Origin: Paenibacillus mucilaginosus 3016
GTDB lineage: Bacteria; Bacillota; Bacilli; Paenibacillales; NBRC-103111
Length of the DNA stretch: 64,000 bases
Direction: 5' to 3'
Assembly (NCBI RefSeq): GCF_000250655.1
Contig: NC_016935.1
Coordinates: 5,908,001 to 5,972,000, forward strand
Under the pieces are notes generated by a model. The model made no database searches, was not told the DNA's origin, and worked only from the letters and a program-made list of their open reading frames with translations. Shown here in pieces: positions 36,155 through 46,400 of the stretch (positions are counted from its first letter, which is position 1; the number at the start of each line of letters is the position of its first letter). The position numbers and the translations under genes are program-made.

Positions 36155-37024
36155 TTACGCTCCCGTCCGCTTCGAGCGCGGCTTGGCCCGGCGGGTCTTT
36201 GGCTTCCCCTGGCCGGAAGCCGGGGCGCGCTGCGTCCCCCGGTCCGTCGACTGGGCCGCCTTCATCTCGTTCAGCGACGCCTGGAGGGCTTCCATCAGGT
36301 TGACGACTTTCTTCTCCTTTTCCTCCGGTGCGGTCGTAATCTCCCGGCCCTCGACCTTCTGCTCGATGGCCTGCAGGAGCCTCTCCCGGTATTCATCCTC
36401 ATACTTGCCGGGATCGAACGGTGCGGACAGCTGCTCGATCAGCGACTTCGCCATCTCGAGCTCCCGCTTGTCCACCTTGGCGGGCTCCGGGAAGTTCGGA
36501 ATCTCCTCCTTCTCCCGGATCTCCTCCTCATAGTAGAGCGTGACGAGCGACAGCACATCGCCGATGACCCGGAGCGCCGCCAGGCTGCCCTTGCCGCGCA
36601 GCGCAATATTCGCAATGCCGATCTTCTCCGTGCTCTTCAGCGCTTCCACCAGCAGGCCGTAGGCATGGGTGCCCGTCTCCTCGGGAGCGAGATAATACGT
36701 TTTCTGAAAATAGATCGGATCAATCTCCTCCAGATCCACAAAATCGAGGATGCGGATCTCCCGCGACGTTTCGGAGGCGAGCTCCTCGAGCTCCTCCTTC
36801 TCGAAGGTTACGTATTTGCCGGGCTCGTATTCATAGCCCTTAACGATGTCGCTCCACTTGACCTCCTCCGCGCATTTGGGGCAGGTGCGGGAATAGTGGA
36901 TCGGCACCTTGTGCTCCTTGTGCAGCATCCGCATCGGGATGTCGTTCTCCTGGGTGGCGGTGTACATCTTGACGGGCACGTTGACGAGTCCGAAGCTCAC
37001 GGCCCCTTTCCACAGTGTCTGCAT
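36155..37024 (-). CDS. ku: Ku homodimer protein of bacterial NHEJ
   Basis: A 289-residue bacterial Ku protein (B. subtilis YkoV family) that opens as usual with MQTLWKGAVSFGLVNVPVKMY. The core beta-barrel ring domain spans about residues 1-200. A Cys pair is present in TCPKCAEEV. The C-terminal tail is strongly basic (KTRRAKPRSKRTGA), which in other species aids DNA binding and ligase recruitment. It binds double-strand ends as a dimer and recruits the ligase and polymerase encoded directly downstream. In spore formers this system repairs breaks during germination and is typically under forespore (sigma-G) control; no such promoter was clear here. Confidence 0.95.
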   Translation of the reverse strand: MQTLWKGAVSFGLVNVPVKMYTATQENDIPMRMLHKEHKVPIHYSRTCPKCAEEVKWSDIVKGYEYEPGKYVTFEKEELEELASETSREIRILDFVDLEEIDPIYFQKTYYLAPEETGTHAYGLLVEALKSTEKIGIANIALRGKGSLAALRVIGDVLSLVTLYYEEEIREKEEIPNFPEPAKVDKRELEMAKSLIEQLSAPFDPGKYEDEYRERLLQAIEQKVEGREITTAPEEKEKKVVNLMEALQASLNEMKAAQSTDRGTQRAPASGQGKPKTRRAKPRSKRTGA

Positions 37025-37141
37025 CGTTCCCCCTCCTTCTCGCTCCTCTTCGGCGGCGCTGCTTCACGCAGGCCCGCCCGTATACCTCTCATTAACCGGA
37101 GGGACCGGATGTCAATCAAGAGCGGGACCGGAGGAATGCCC

Positions 37142-37170
37142 AAAAAGCCGGAGCCCCTTCCGGCTCCGGC
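37142..37170 (-). terminator. probable terminator after the aldo/keto reductase gene
   Basis: A perfect 9-bp stem (GCCGGAGCC/GGCTCCGGC) with a 6-base loop, followed on the minus strand by TTTTTG. It is about 160 bases past the reductase stop and about 120 upstream of Ku. Confidence 0.65.
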
Positions 37171-37327
37171 TGAATCCCCCGCTGTTCCCTACTTTACAAG
37201 CGGCGGCTGACCCTTTTTGGTGATCTGCCGTATGGCTTAGGCAAACAAAAGATGACATCGGCTCGGCCTGCGTTAGGGGATGGGCCTGCCCCTCAGCTGT
37301 CCCGCCTGCTGCTGACGGTTCAGCGGC

Positions 37328-38308
37328 TTACCAGGCGTACGCCTTCGGCGCTTCCCCGCCCGGGCCCGGGAAGATCTCGTCGAGCCGGTGCAGCACTTCT
37401 TCGCCAAGCTCAATATCCACCACGCGCAGCGACTGCTCGAATTGCTCCAGCGTCCGCGGCCCGATAATCGGGGCCGTCATCGCCGGATGGGCCAGCGTCC
37501 ATGCGAGTGCGGTGTTCGCCTCGCTCTCCCCTAGTTCGCGGCACAGGCCCGCGAACGCTTCGAGCTGCGCGCGGTGCTTCTCCGCGCGCTCCGGGTTGTT
37601 CGCGCGCTTCGAGCCCGGCGCCGGGTTCAGCGCGCCCCCGCCGAGCAGGCCGCCGTCGAGCGGACTCCAGGCGATGACGCCGATGCCGTGCTCCTCTGCC
37701 GCCGGGAGCACCTCAAGCTCCGGCAGCCGGCACAGCAGGCTGTACTTGTGCTGCTCGGACACGAGGCCCAGGATGCCGCGCGACTTCGCTTCGTACTGGG
37801 CCTTCACGAGATCGCGTCCAGCGAAGTTGCTGGAGCCGACGTAGCCGATCTTGCCGCTGTACAGGGCCACCTGGAACCCTTCCCACAGCTCGTCCCACGA
37901 GACATTGCGGTCGACGTGGTGCATCTGGTACAGCTCGATGTGGTCGGTCTGCAGGCGGCGCAGCGAGCCCTCGAGGTGGCGGCGCAGCTTGTAGGCCGAC
38001 AGGCCGCCCTGGCCGTTCGGGCCGTCGGCGGCATCGCTCATGTCCCCGTAGAACTTGGTGGCGAGCACCACCTTCTCCCGCCGGCCGCCGCCCTGGGCGA
38101 ACCAGCGTCCGATGATTTCCTCGGTCCGTCCTGCATTTTCACCCCAGCCATAAATGTTGGCCGTATCAAAGAAATTCACTCCTGCATCCACCGCCGCATC
38201 CATGATGCGGAACGCTTCCTTCTCATCGGTGTCCACGCCGAAATTCATCGTGCCCAGGCACAGGCGGCTGACTTTCAGGCCGGATTTGCCCAGATAGGTG
38301 GTCTTCAT
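37328..38308 (-). CDS. aldo/keto reductase (YrpG/general stress type)
   Basis: A 326-residue NADPH-dependent oxidoreductase of the aldo/keto reductase superfamily. The catalytic tetrad is visible: Asp in FFDTAN, Tyr in IYGWG, Lys in LATKF and His in YQMHHVD. The cofactor-binding region WTLAHPAMTAPIIGPRTLEQ is near the C-terminus. It reduces aldehydes and ketones; the physiological substrate is not evident. It is transcribed alone. Confidence 0.93.
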   Translation of the reverse strand: MKTTYLGKSGLKVSRLCLGTMNFGVDTDEKEAFRIMDAAVDAGVNFFDTANIYGWGENAGRTEEIIGRWFAQGGGRREKVVLATKFYGDMSDAADGPNGQGGLSAYKLRRHLEGSLRRLQTDHIELYQMHHVDRNVSWDELWEGFQVALYSGKIGYVGSSNFAGRDLVKAQYEAKSRGILGLVSEQHKYSLLCRLPELEVLPAAEEHGIGVIAWSPLDGGLLGGGALNPAPGSKRANNPERAEKHRAQLEAFAGLCRELGESEANTALAWTLAHPAMTAPIIGPRTLEQFEQSLRVVDIELGEEVLHRLDEIFPGPGGEAPKAYAW

Positions 38309-38470
38309 CCCTTCATTCCTCCCCGTCGATGGATGATCCGCAATCGCTTACAGCTTCATCTTACCCTACAGGAGGAGGCCTGCCCAGTACGCACTTTTAC
38401 CGCTGCTGCTCCCCCTGCAGTGATTAAGTTACCCGCAGGTAACTGACCGTTCGCCGGCGCCGTCTCCCGT

Positions 38471-40369
38471 TCAGCCCCCCATATAAGACCAGCGGTCTGC
38501 GGGCTTCCGGAGCGTAAGCTTCATGGCGCCCGGCGCTCCTTCGATCGATCCCGCCTCGATCCAGGCTGCGGTTACATTCGCCTGAAGACGGTGCGGGTGC
38601 CACTCCGTCAGCGAGACCTCCTGCCGGCGCTGCAGCACGGCAATTCTCGCCCCGTTCATGTCCTTCCCCTGCCGGTGCACCCAGTACGCCGCAAACCGCA
38701 GCAGGTTGCGTTCGGTCTGTTCGAGCGGCAGACCCGGTTTCACCGTCTCGAACGTCCAGATCTCCCACAGGCGTCCCAGCGCGTAGCCCCCGGTGTAGGC
38801 GGCGGCGCCTTCCTGCCGGTTCATCGGCAGCACCTCCCTGACCCCGTTCTTCTCGTATACGAGCATCGTCTGAAACGCATACCCTTCAAAGTGCTCATCC
38901 ATGAACACATTATGCGAGGTCCAGCCGGTCCAGGGGTAGACCAGCTGTTTGTACTCCTGGGAGGCTGCCTTAAGCCCTCTCACGAGGGGAGTATCCCCCA
39001 GCACATAGACCCGGAGCACCGGGGAGCTGAGAAAAATCATTCCGAACGAGATCAGCCAGACGGCGAGGAACCCGGCTGCCCACCGCCGCCCCGTGCGGGA
39101 CAGGCCTTCTTCCAAATCGTCAGGCTGCCGGTCTGCAGGCGCAGGCCTGCGCAGCGAGCATACCCCGTCGCGGCAGCCGCCCTCTCGGGCCCGTCGCCCG
39201 GCCACCGCATCGTAGATCCGCCGGGCGGCAGGCTTCACAGGCCAGAGTGACAGCAGCAGGCCGAAGGGGGCGAGCCAGCCGGACGTGTGGAAGACCGCGA
39301 TATAGGTATCCACGCCCCGGTAGACCCGTCCTGCCGTATCCACCGCGCGGATGTCGTGCAGCAGCTCCTCCTCCGGCAGTCCGGCCAGCTTCGGCTCCTG
39401 CGCCGCATGCTCCTGCAGCGGCAGCCAGGCGGCCGCCTGACGCGGATTCAGCGCCTGCAGCACGGCTGCCGTCTGGCGGCAGAGCGGGCACAGCCGGTCG
39501 TAATAGACCTTGAGCTTGGGACGGCGCACCCGTAAGCTCCCGGCGATCTTCTCTCCCACCCGGGCCGGGATCATGCCGGCATAGAGACTGACCGTCATCA
39601 GAGAGATGGCGGGGATCGGCAGGGTGACCATCACGCCAAGATGAAAAGCGATTCCCGCGAGGATCAGCGGCAGCCGCAAGGGCCGGAACCAGAAGAGGAA
39701 GATGAACAGCGCCTCAAAGATCGTCACCGTGTAGCTCAAGGTCCGGACGAGCAGGGGGCGCTCCGTCAGCCAGGACACGTCGTAGAAGGCATTGATGGCA
39801 AGCGAAGCCGGCCCCCACACGCCGAGGCCGCTCAGATACATCGGCGAAGACAGCTTGAAAAAAGCCGAATCAAGGTAGAACAAGCCCACGGTCAGCACCA
39901 GGAAGACGGTGTAGAGATAGGACACGGGAGCCGGACCGTGGTCTTCCTGCTTCAAGGCTGCCCGGGCACGGCGTTCAAGAAGCCTGTCCACGGACAGCGC
40001 ACGCCCGGCCGGCATGAAGACAAGCAGAAGCGAGGCAGTCAGCAGCAGCGAATCGCTCTGCCAATCCCGCCCGTGCGTATAGGCGCCGAAGCCCAGCACG
40101 ATGACGGCCAGCGCGTACTGGACGATGGCCGCCGTACGGGTGCGATACCCGATCAGCAGGCAGGCTGTGGCGGCCAGCCATACCCACAGCAGCGGCGCTG
40201 AAGGGATGATGCTCTCGAGCACATAAGGCATCGGGTCGAACAGAAGGTGCCGGAATGCATACATTTGCCCGATCTCCGCGAAGAGAACCAGCGAAAAGGC
40301 GATGCGGAACCAAGCCAGCGGCAGCGGGCTCACCTGCTTTTCAAACCATCCGTTCAGCTTTTGTCTCAC
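38471..40369 (-). CDS. HTTM membrane protein fused to a DCC thiol-disulfide oxidoreductase domain
   Basis: A 632-residue protein. Residues 1-290 are a multi-pass HTTM domain (vitamin K-dependent gamma-carboxylase-like: FEKQVSPLPLAWFRIAFSLV, YTHGRDWQSDSLLL, PMYLSGLGVWGP). Residues about 290-400 are a DCC1/DUF393 thioredoxin-like domain with the redox motif YYDRLCPLCRQT and ALNPRQAAAWLPLQ. One further membrane segment (FLAVWLISFGMIFL) and an extracellular tail of about 150 residues follow. A GTG start at 40369 is chosen because GGGGGGTGA lies upstream and the family's N-terminus follows; the frame is open to 40468 with unlikely sequence. The HTTM and DCC parts are separate genes in many bacteria. 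Function is unknown; membrane-associated thiol chemistry is an inference. Confidence 0.8.
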   Translation of the reverse strand: MRQKLNGWFEKQVSPLPLAWFRIAFSLVLFAEIGQMYAFRHLLFDPMPYVLESIIPSAPLLWVWLAATACLLIGYRTRTAAIVQYALAVIVLGFGAYTHGRDWQSDSLLLTASLLLVFMPAGRALSVDRLLERRARAALKQEDHGPAPVSYLYTVFLVLTVGLFYLDSAFFKLSSPMYLSGLGVWGPASLAINAFYDVSWLTERPLLVRTLSYTVTIFEALFIFLFWFRPLRLPLILAGIAFHLGVMVTLPIPAISLMTVSLYAGMIPARVGEKIAGSLRVRRPKLKVYYDRLCPLCRQTAAVLQALNPRQAAAWLPLQEHAAQEPKLAGLPEEELLHDIRAVDTAGRVYRGVDTYIAVFHTSGWLAPFGLLLSLWPVKPAARRIYDAVAGRRAREGGCRDGVCSLRRPAPADRQPDDLEEGLSRTGRRWAAGFLAVWLISFGMIFLSSPVLRVYVLGDTPLVRGLKAASQEYKQLVYPWTGWTSHNVFMDEHFEGYAFQTMLVYEKNGVREVLPMNRQEGAAAYTGGYALGRLWEIWTFETVKPGLPLEQTERNLLRFAAYWVHRQGKDMNGARIAVLQRRQEVSLTEWHPHRLQANVTAAWIEAGSIEGAPGAMKLTLRKPADRWSYMGG

Positions 40370-40790
40370 CGCTCTCACCCCCCGCTTTCGGGAATCGGAA
40401 GGGCACGGCGCTGTGCCCTTCTGTCCCCCTTCATTACCCGTCCGGAACCTTGCCCAAACCTTATACAATAAGAGGCATGGTGCCGGAAGGAGTACAGCGG
40501 TGGAGAGGCCTTATTACGTGAGTCGGGTTTAGCGCAGGACAAGCCTGGCAAGCCACCCGCGGCGGGGTCAGGGCATGATTAGGCTTTTCGTGCCTTCGCG
40601 GCCGCGGTAGGTTCATGCATGCTGTCCATCCCCCCACTCACTTCTATGAGCGTTCAGGGCATGCCAAACATCCCGCACGCAATCGCGGCGGGATACTACA
40701 GGATGAACCGTACACGAACGGCCTCACCCGGATTATTTTTTTACTCCCGAGCTCTCCATCCAATCCTTCCGGCGGACGCGCACGGCTTCC
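40370..40790. other. gene-free region
   Basis: About 420 bases between two minus-strand genes. I see no supported coding frame, RNA or clear terminator. Confidence 0.5.
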
Positions 40791-41854
40791 TTATGCCGAG
40801 TCTTCCTTGTTCATCGCGACCAGGTGGCTGAGCACAATCCCCTGCAGCGCCGAGAGCACCATAGCTCCGCTCCACAGGGCGGGCGGCCAGCCCAGGCCAT
40901 CCCGAAGGTGCTCAAGCACCAAGAAGGCACCCGTCAAGAGCAGCGGCACCAGCGCAGCAAGCACATGCTTCTTCCAATTGTTCCTGTGCGATGCGCCCAG
41001 GAACCCGTAAAGCAGATCCGCCGCGAGGCCGGTGACGATCCCTGCAGGGGCCATATACGCGGATTGGCCCGGGATGCACATGAACAGCACCGGTACGGTG
41101 AAGAGGATGAACAAACTGCCAAAAGGCAGCTTCCACCGGTTGACGCTCCACACCAGGGGGACGGTGAGCAGGGCGGAAGTCAGCAGGACTCCGGCCAGCC
41201 CGTGCTCGATAACAGTCCCGTACAGGCTCTCCCGGAGACCGGTCGCCAGAGGTTCCAGTTCGCTGCCGAGGCGTTCCAGCCCGGACCGGGAGGTCGATCC
41301 GCTGTTCAGCATCCAGTGAGAGCTGAGAGCGAGTGCGGCGATCGAAGTGCCGAGAGCCAATGACAGCAGCCCCGGCCACAGCTCCCCCCGCCCGGGGAAC
41401 ACGGCCGGGCAGCCGCCATACCGCCCGGAACGGGGAGGTTACGAGCAGCACGGCTCCTGCAGTCTGCAGCAGCCGGGTTTGGCGAATAGTGTTCTTCGAT
41501 CCCGCCCGGCTGAAGTTCTCCCGCCAGCTGCCACAGCAGGCCGCCGAGGCTCCCGAGCAGAAACAGTCCGGCTCCGGCCAGCCCCGCTCCATACCCGTCC
41601 GGCAAACCGGACTTCCAGCTTCCGTGCAGAAGCTTGCCCCGAACCATAAACCAGCCCAGCCACAGGATGGAGGCCGCCAAGCCGGAGTAGAGCAGCAGCT
41701 CCGTTCCTCCGCCCCCGGCCAGCCTATCCGCTTCACCAGCCGCGGCCCGGCTGTTCTCCCACCGTTCCAGGAACATGCCTGCCGTCAGCCACATCCCAAA
41801 CACCAGCGTCAGGACCTGGCTGCCCGTCCCCGCCCGCCTGATCTTTTCCTGCAC
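40791..41854 (-). pseudogene. multi-pass membrane protein with two one-base frameshifts
   Basis: Three frames in sequence make one plausible 353-residue integral membrane protein with about eight hydrophobic segments: from 41854, VLTLVFGMWLTAGMFL and LLYSGLAASILWLGWFM; then LLQTAGAVLLVTSPF; then PGLLSLALGTSIAALAL to the stop at 40791. The shifts are a CCC at 41520-41522 (one base too many; corrected LAENFSRAGSKN) and a C6 run at 41384-41389 (one too many; corrected VPRAGELWPGLL). I do not recognise the family; a helix with LLYGFLGASHRNNWKKH is its most distinctive part. It has no obvious partner. Confidence 0.55.
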
Positions 41855-42045
41855 ACCACATTCCCCCGATTCTGCCTATATGTATAGCTGTAAGCTTCTT
41901 CCTGTCCCTCCATGCTCTTGCCCAAAGTCTATCACATTCCCGGCATGATTTCCTTCTTTATCCTTTCTTAAGAAATAAGAAGAGAACTTTTTTCATAGGA
42001 TGAGAGTATAACTAAGATGAGATGACCTTAAGAGGAGGGCTCGCC

Positions 42046-42252
42046 ATGACCGATGCACAGCAAAAAATTCTGGATGCCCTAAAGCGCGACCGGTTCGTCA
42101 GCGCCTACGGCCTGTCCTTGATGACCAGCCTGCCGGTTCCTCAGGTAATGGAAGAGCTGCCTCTTCTCGTGAGCACGAACCAGGTCAAATACCTGCCCCT
42201 GAAGAATGCCCAAGGGAAGGAAGAAAAAGCGTACTATCTCGCCTCCCGGTAG
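42046..42252 (+). CDS. small protein, winged-helix-like, function unknown
   Basis: A 68-residue protein: MTDAQQKILDALKRDRFVSAYGLSLMTSLPVPQVMEELPLL... The order of helices, with a short turn after SAYGLSLMTSLP and a basic C-terminal beta-like end (VKYLPLKNAQGKEEKAYYLA), resembles a small winged helix-turn-helix domain. The start is fixed by AGGAGGGCTCGCC. It may bind DNA; no more can be claimed. Confidence 0.65.
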   Translation: MTDAQQKILDALKRDRFVSAYGLSLMTSLPVPQVMEELPLLVSTNQVKYLPLKNAQGKEEKAYYLASR

Positions 42253-42427
42253 GAGCCGCTCTTGAGCCATGCGCACTGCATCTCACCGGCCGACCGCAGT
42301 ACAAACCGCTGCCACCTGTGACTTTGCAGCCGGCCGGCCGATCGGCAGCTGATCGAGGGGCCCGCTTCGGATAGAGAGAGACGCTGATGCGCCATCCCCT
42401 TTTTGATGAAAAGACCCAACTCTCGAT

Positions 42428-42715
42428 ATAGGAAAATGGATCGCGCAATTCCCTTGGGAAGAACAAGATTGTCGAGCAGAGGAACGAAGATGCGTCCTTT
42501 TTCCATTTGCAAGAACCCGAAATTCACTATAGAGGAACTCAGGTACGCTATTCCCCTCTTGGAACGACCGGAATCTCGCATAGAGGAACTCCGATGCGCT
42601 ATTTCCGGGCATAAGGCGGTTTCGCTGCCTGCAACGCTTAGATAAGATACCTGAGTTCCGTTATTGTTTGGGAAATAGCGGGAAATATACAAATAACGCA
42701 TCTCTTTTCCGCTAT
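42428..42715. repeat. array of a dispersed ~51-bp repeat, both orientations
   Basis: Units begin near 42428, 42478, 42531 and 42582 (50-53 bases apart). The clearest reads AGAGGAACTCCGATGCGCTATT; others differ by several bases. From about 42640 to 42715 two more units lie in the opposite orientation. Two further units occur at 11532-11625. The units are diverged, lie outside genes and have no flanking transposase. Confidence 0.65.
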
Positions 42716-43289
42716 CTTCTCCCTGCAGTGTAGGAGAGCCTGATTGCCGCATGCCCAACTGCTTCTCTCGCTTCTTTTTATCGAGCAGAACACCCTTCCC
42801 GCTCGTTCTCCACGCCCTTCCCCCTATACAGCTTGCCGCCACCCGGTTTTATTCTCGGCTCATGCCTGGACTTCTCACTTTCCCGTTCACCATCTACTTC
42901 CCGCCAAGATGCTCAACCCACGGCTCTCCATAGTATACTTTCGGCTCCTTCATCAGACTAACCTCTCCTCTGCCCCGCCTTGTGTATCGCTAAAATGCTG
43001 TATCCACGACTTCCCACATCCTGCCTTCCGACTGCCCCGTCGATTCCCCCATACTTCACCTTACAAAGAAATTCGCATTATCTCATAACGCCCCGTCGTG
43101 CTCGATCCGTCTAAAGGCAAACTCTCCGCTCCTCTGCACCCCAACAATGCCGTGCGGCCATACGCCCGTCCCTCGCCCCCCACCATCATACTGCTCACAC
43201 ACCGATGTCCGAACAAAATGAAACCGCACGGAAGAACGTCCCCCGCCGCCCAAGCAGCATGCTGCTCCTGCTCCAATGTCTGCACAAAC

Positions 43290-43325
43290 CAAAACAGCAC
43301 GAGAGCGGTGTCCCGTGCTGTTTTG
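43290..43325. terminator. terminator after the hybrid kinase
   Basis: A perfect 12-bp stem (CAAAACAGCACG/CGTGCTGTTTTG) with a 12-base loop, followed on the minus strand by a T-rich stretch (GTTTGTGC after TTTTG). It is about 140 bases past the kinase stop. Confidence 0.8.
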
Positions 43326-43412
43326 ACGTACTATTTTGACGTACTGCTCTGTTGTACTGCTTACGCCTGCTTTGCGTACTGCTTTGTCGCGCAGTACTGA
43401 TTTGCCGTACAG
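43321..43412. repeat. short imperfect repeats with GTAC cores
   Basis: Six related 11-15 base units, e.g. TTTTGACGTACT, TTTGCGTACTG and TTTGCCGTACAG, stand close together after the hairpin. They are too diverged to define a unit precisely. Confidence 0.5.
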
Positions 43413-43463
43413 TTTCCCGTGCCGCTCGCTGCTCCTCCCGACCCTGCGCCCGCAGTCTGCCTG

Positions 43464-46400
43464 CTAGCTCAGGACGTTGGGGTACCCGATCCCCTGCTCC
43501 GGCTCCGTTCCTTCCACGGCATCGAGCCAGCGGCGGATCATCGAGAGCAGCTGCGCCGAATTCACCGGCTTCGTGATATAGTCCGAGGCGCCGGCCTCGA
43601 GGCACGCCTCCCGGTCGCCCTTCATGGCCTTCGCCGTGAGCGCGATGATCGGCAGGTCCTTGAACTCCGGCATCTCGCGGATCGCGCGGGTCGTCTCATA
43701 CCCGTCCATCACCGGCATCATGATATCCATCAGGATGATCTTGATATCCGGCGTCGTCTCGAGAATGTTGATGGCGTCATACCCGTTCTCAGCCGGCACC
43801 ACCTTCATGTTGTGCCGCTCGAGAATCGTCGTCAGCGCAAAAATATTACGGATATCGTCATCGACGACCAGCACCTTCTTGTACTTGATCATCTCGTCGG
43901 ATTGATGCAGCTTCACCAGCGTCTCGCGGGAGCCCGCGGGCAGATCCTCCGCCTTCCGGTGGAGGAACAGGCTGGTCTCGTCCATGATCTGCACCGGCGT
44001 GTTCACTTCCTTGATTACGGCGGACTTCAGGAGCTCTTCGAGCTCGCTCTCTTCCTCCGGCGTCAGCTTCCGGGTCCGGTTGATGACGACCGGCATGTAC
44101 TTGTTCTTCGCGTTCTTCTGCATCTCCCGCACAAACTGGAGAACGTTCAGATCCGTAAGGGCGTTATCCGCCAGCACGCAGTCGTACTCCTTGGCCTTCA
44201 GCTGCTGCAGGGCCTTCCGCCCCGTATCCACGGCCGTCACGATCACATCGTCGCCGCCGATCGTCTCGACCCACTCCTGCCGCTGCTTGGGGTCGGAGGA
44301 CACAACGAGCAGATGGTGCACCGCGCGGTCGGCGAACTGATTCAGCTTGTCGAGCGCATTCTCCAGCTCTTCGTTGGACACCGGCTTGCAGATATAATCG
44401 TGGACGCCCTTCTGCATGAGCTGAATCTCGTCTTCCTCGACCGTAATGACGCAGACCGGAATATGACGGATGTTGATGTCGTTCTTGAGATGCTCGATGA
44501 CGAGCCAGCCGTCCATGTCCTTCAGCCTCAGGTCCAGCGTGATGGCCGTCGGCTTGTATTTCTGTGCGAGCTCAAGCGCATCGGAGCCCTTGGCCGTAAT
44601 GACCGCCTTGATGCCCCGCTTGTGGAGCAGCTCCAGCAGAATCTCATTGAACTTCAGGTCATCCTCAATAATCAGGAACACCCGGTCCCCCGGCTGGATC
44701 CGTTCGCGGTCGTCGATCATGTCGGCGACCGACTTGCGGGGGAGCAGCCGCGTCTTCTGCGGCGGCGTTACGTCGATGACCTCCGGCACATACTTCGGCT
44801 TCGGCTCCGGACTCGGTGCGTCGGCATCGAGCGGCAGGTACAGGTTGAACGTGCTGCCGGTGTTCTCGACGCTGTAGAGCGTTATCTCGCCGCCCAGCAT
44901 CGCCGCGATCTCGCGCGAGATCGCAAGACCGAGGCCCGTCCCTCCGTAGGTGCGGTTCGTGCTGCCGTCCGCCTGCTGGAACGCCTCGAAGATGATCTGC
45001 TGCTTCTCCGGCGGAATGCCGATGCCTGTATCACTGACACAGAAGCAGAGCACGAGCTTCGCCCGGTTCAGGGCTTCATGGTCCTTGCTCCAGCCGCCGT
45101 TCGCCTGCCGGATCAGCAGCTGCACCTGGCCTTCTTCCGTGAACTTGAAAGCGTTCGAGAGCAGGTTCTTCAGAATCTGCTGGAGGCGCTTCGAATCGGT
45201 GACGATCGTCCCCGGCACATTCGGCTCGACCTTGATCCTGAAGTCAAGCTTCTTGTCGTCCGCCATATGACGGAACGTCCGCTCGATGCTGGCCGTGATC
45301 TCGTTCATCGTCGTCTCGACATAATCCGGTGTGACCGTGCCCGACTCGATCTTCGACAGATCGAGGATGTCGTTGATGAGATTGAGGAGCTCGTGCCCGG
45401 AATCCTGGATCGTCTCCGCGAACTTCACCTGGTTGTCCGTCAGGTTCGCGTCCGGATTCTCCGCGAGCTGCTCGGCGAGCAGCAGCAGCGAGTTCAGCGG
45501 CGTCCGCAGCTCATGCGACATGTTCGCCAGGAACTCCGACTTGTACTTGGAGGTCAGTGCGAGCTGCTCGGCTTTCTCCTCGAGGAAGCGCTTGGCGAGC
45601 TCCACCTCGTTGTTCTTGCTCTCGACCTCGGCCTTCTGCAGGACGAGCAGCTTGGCTTTTTCCTCGAGCTCCTCGTTCGTGTTCTGCAGCTCCAGCTGCT
45701 GCTTCTGCAGCTCCTCGGTGAGGGACTGAGACTGCATCAGGAGCTCTTCGGTACGCTGGTTCGCCTGCATCGTATTGATGACGATCCCGATCGATTCGGT
45801 GAGCTGGTCGAGGAAGGCGATGTCGATCTCCGTGAATTTGCGGAACGACGCCAGCTCGAGCACGGCCAGCACCTGGTCTTCGAAAATGATCGGCAGCAGC
45901 ACGATATTCAGCGGCGTGCTCTCGCCGAGGCCCGAGGAGATCACGACATAATCGCCCGGCACGTTCGTGAGCAGGATGCGCTGCTTCTCGATCAGGCACT
46001 GGCCGACAAGTCCCTGTCCCGCGCGGTATTCGTTCGACAGATGCTTGCGCTGCTGGAAGGCGTAGCTCGCGAAGAGCGCCAGCACCGGCTCGCCGCCCCG
46101 CGGCTCGTTGATGTAGATGACGCCGTGCTGCATCGAGACGAGCGGCGCAAGCTCGGAGAGAATCATGCGGCAGACCGCATACAGATCCCGCTGGCCCTGG
46201 AGCAGCCTCGAGAACTTCGCCAGGTTCGTCTTGAGCCAGTCCTGCTCGGTGTTGATCCGGGTCGTTTCCTTCAGGTTGCGGATCATCTCGTTGATGTTGT
46301 CCTTGAGCGTGGCCACCTCGCCGGCCGCCGCCACGTCGATCGAACGCGACAGGTCGCCCTTCGTTACCGCCGTAGCGACATTGGTGATCGCACGAACCTG

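Larger units (their letters stand above)
42253..43463. other. 1.2 kb gene-free region rich in repeats
   Basis: No coding frame with a ribosome binding site or recognisable product was found on either strand. The region holds the 51-bp repeat family (42428-42715), a pyrimidine-rich stretch (about 42740-43080), a strong hairpin terminator (43290-43325) and a run of short GTAC-containing repeats (43321-43412). Confidence 0.6.

Noticed and set aside
42428..42715. CRISPR array
   Set aside because: Units are diverged, the spacing varies, both orientations occur, and no constant-length spacers or cas genes are present.
42234..42842. A minus-strand coding frame through the 51-bp repeats
   Set aside because: No start site, no fold, and the repeats occur in both orientations; the open frame follows from a period divisible by three.
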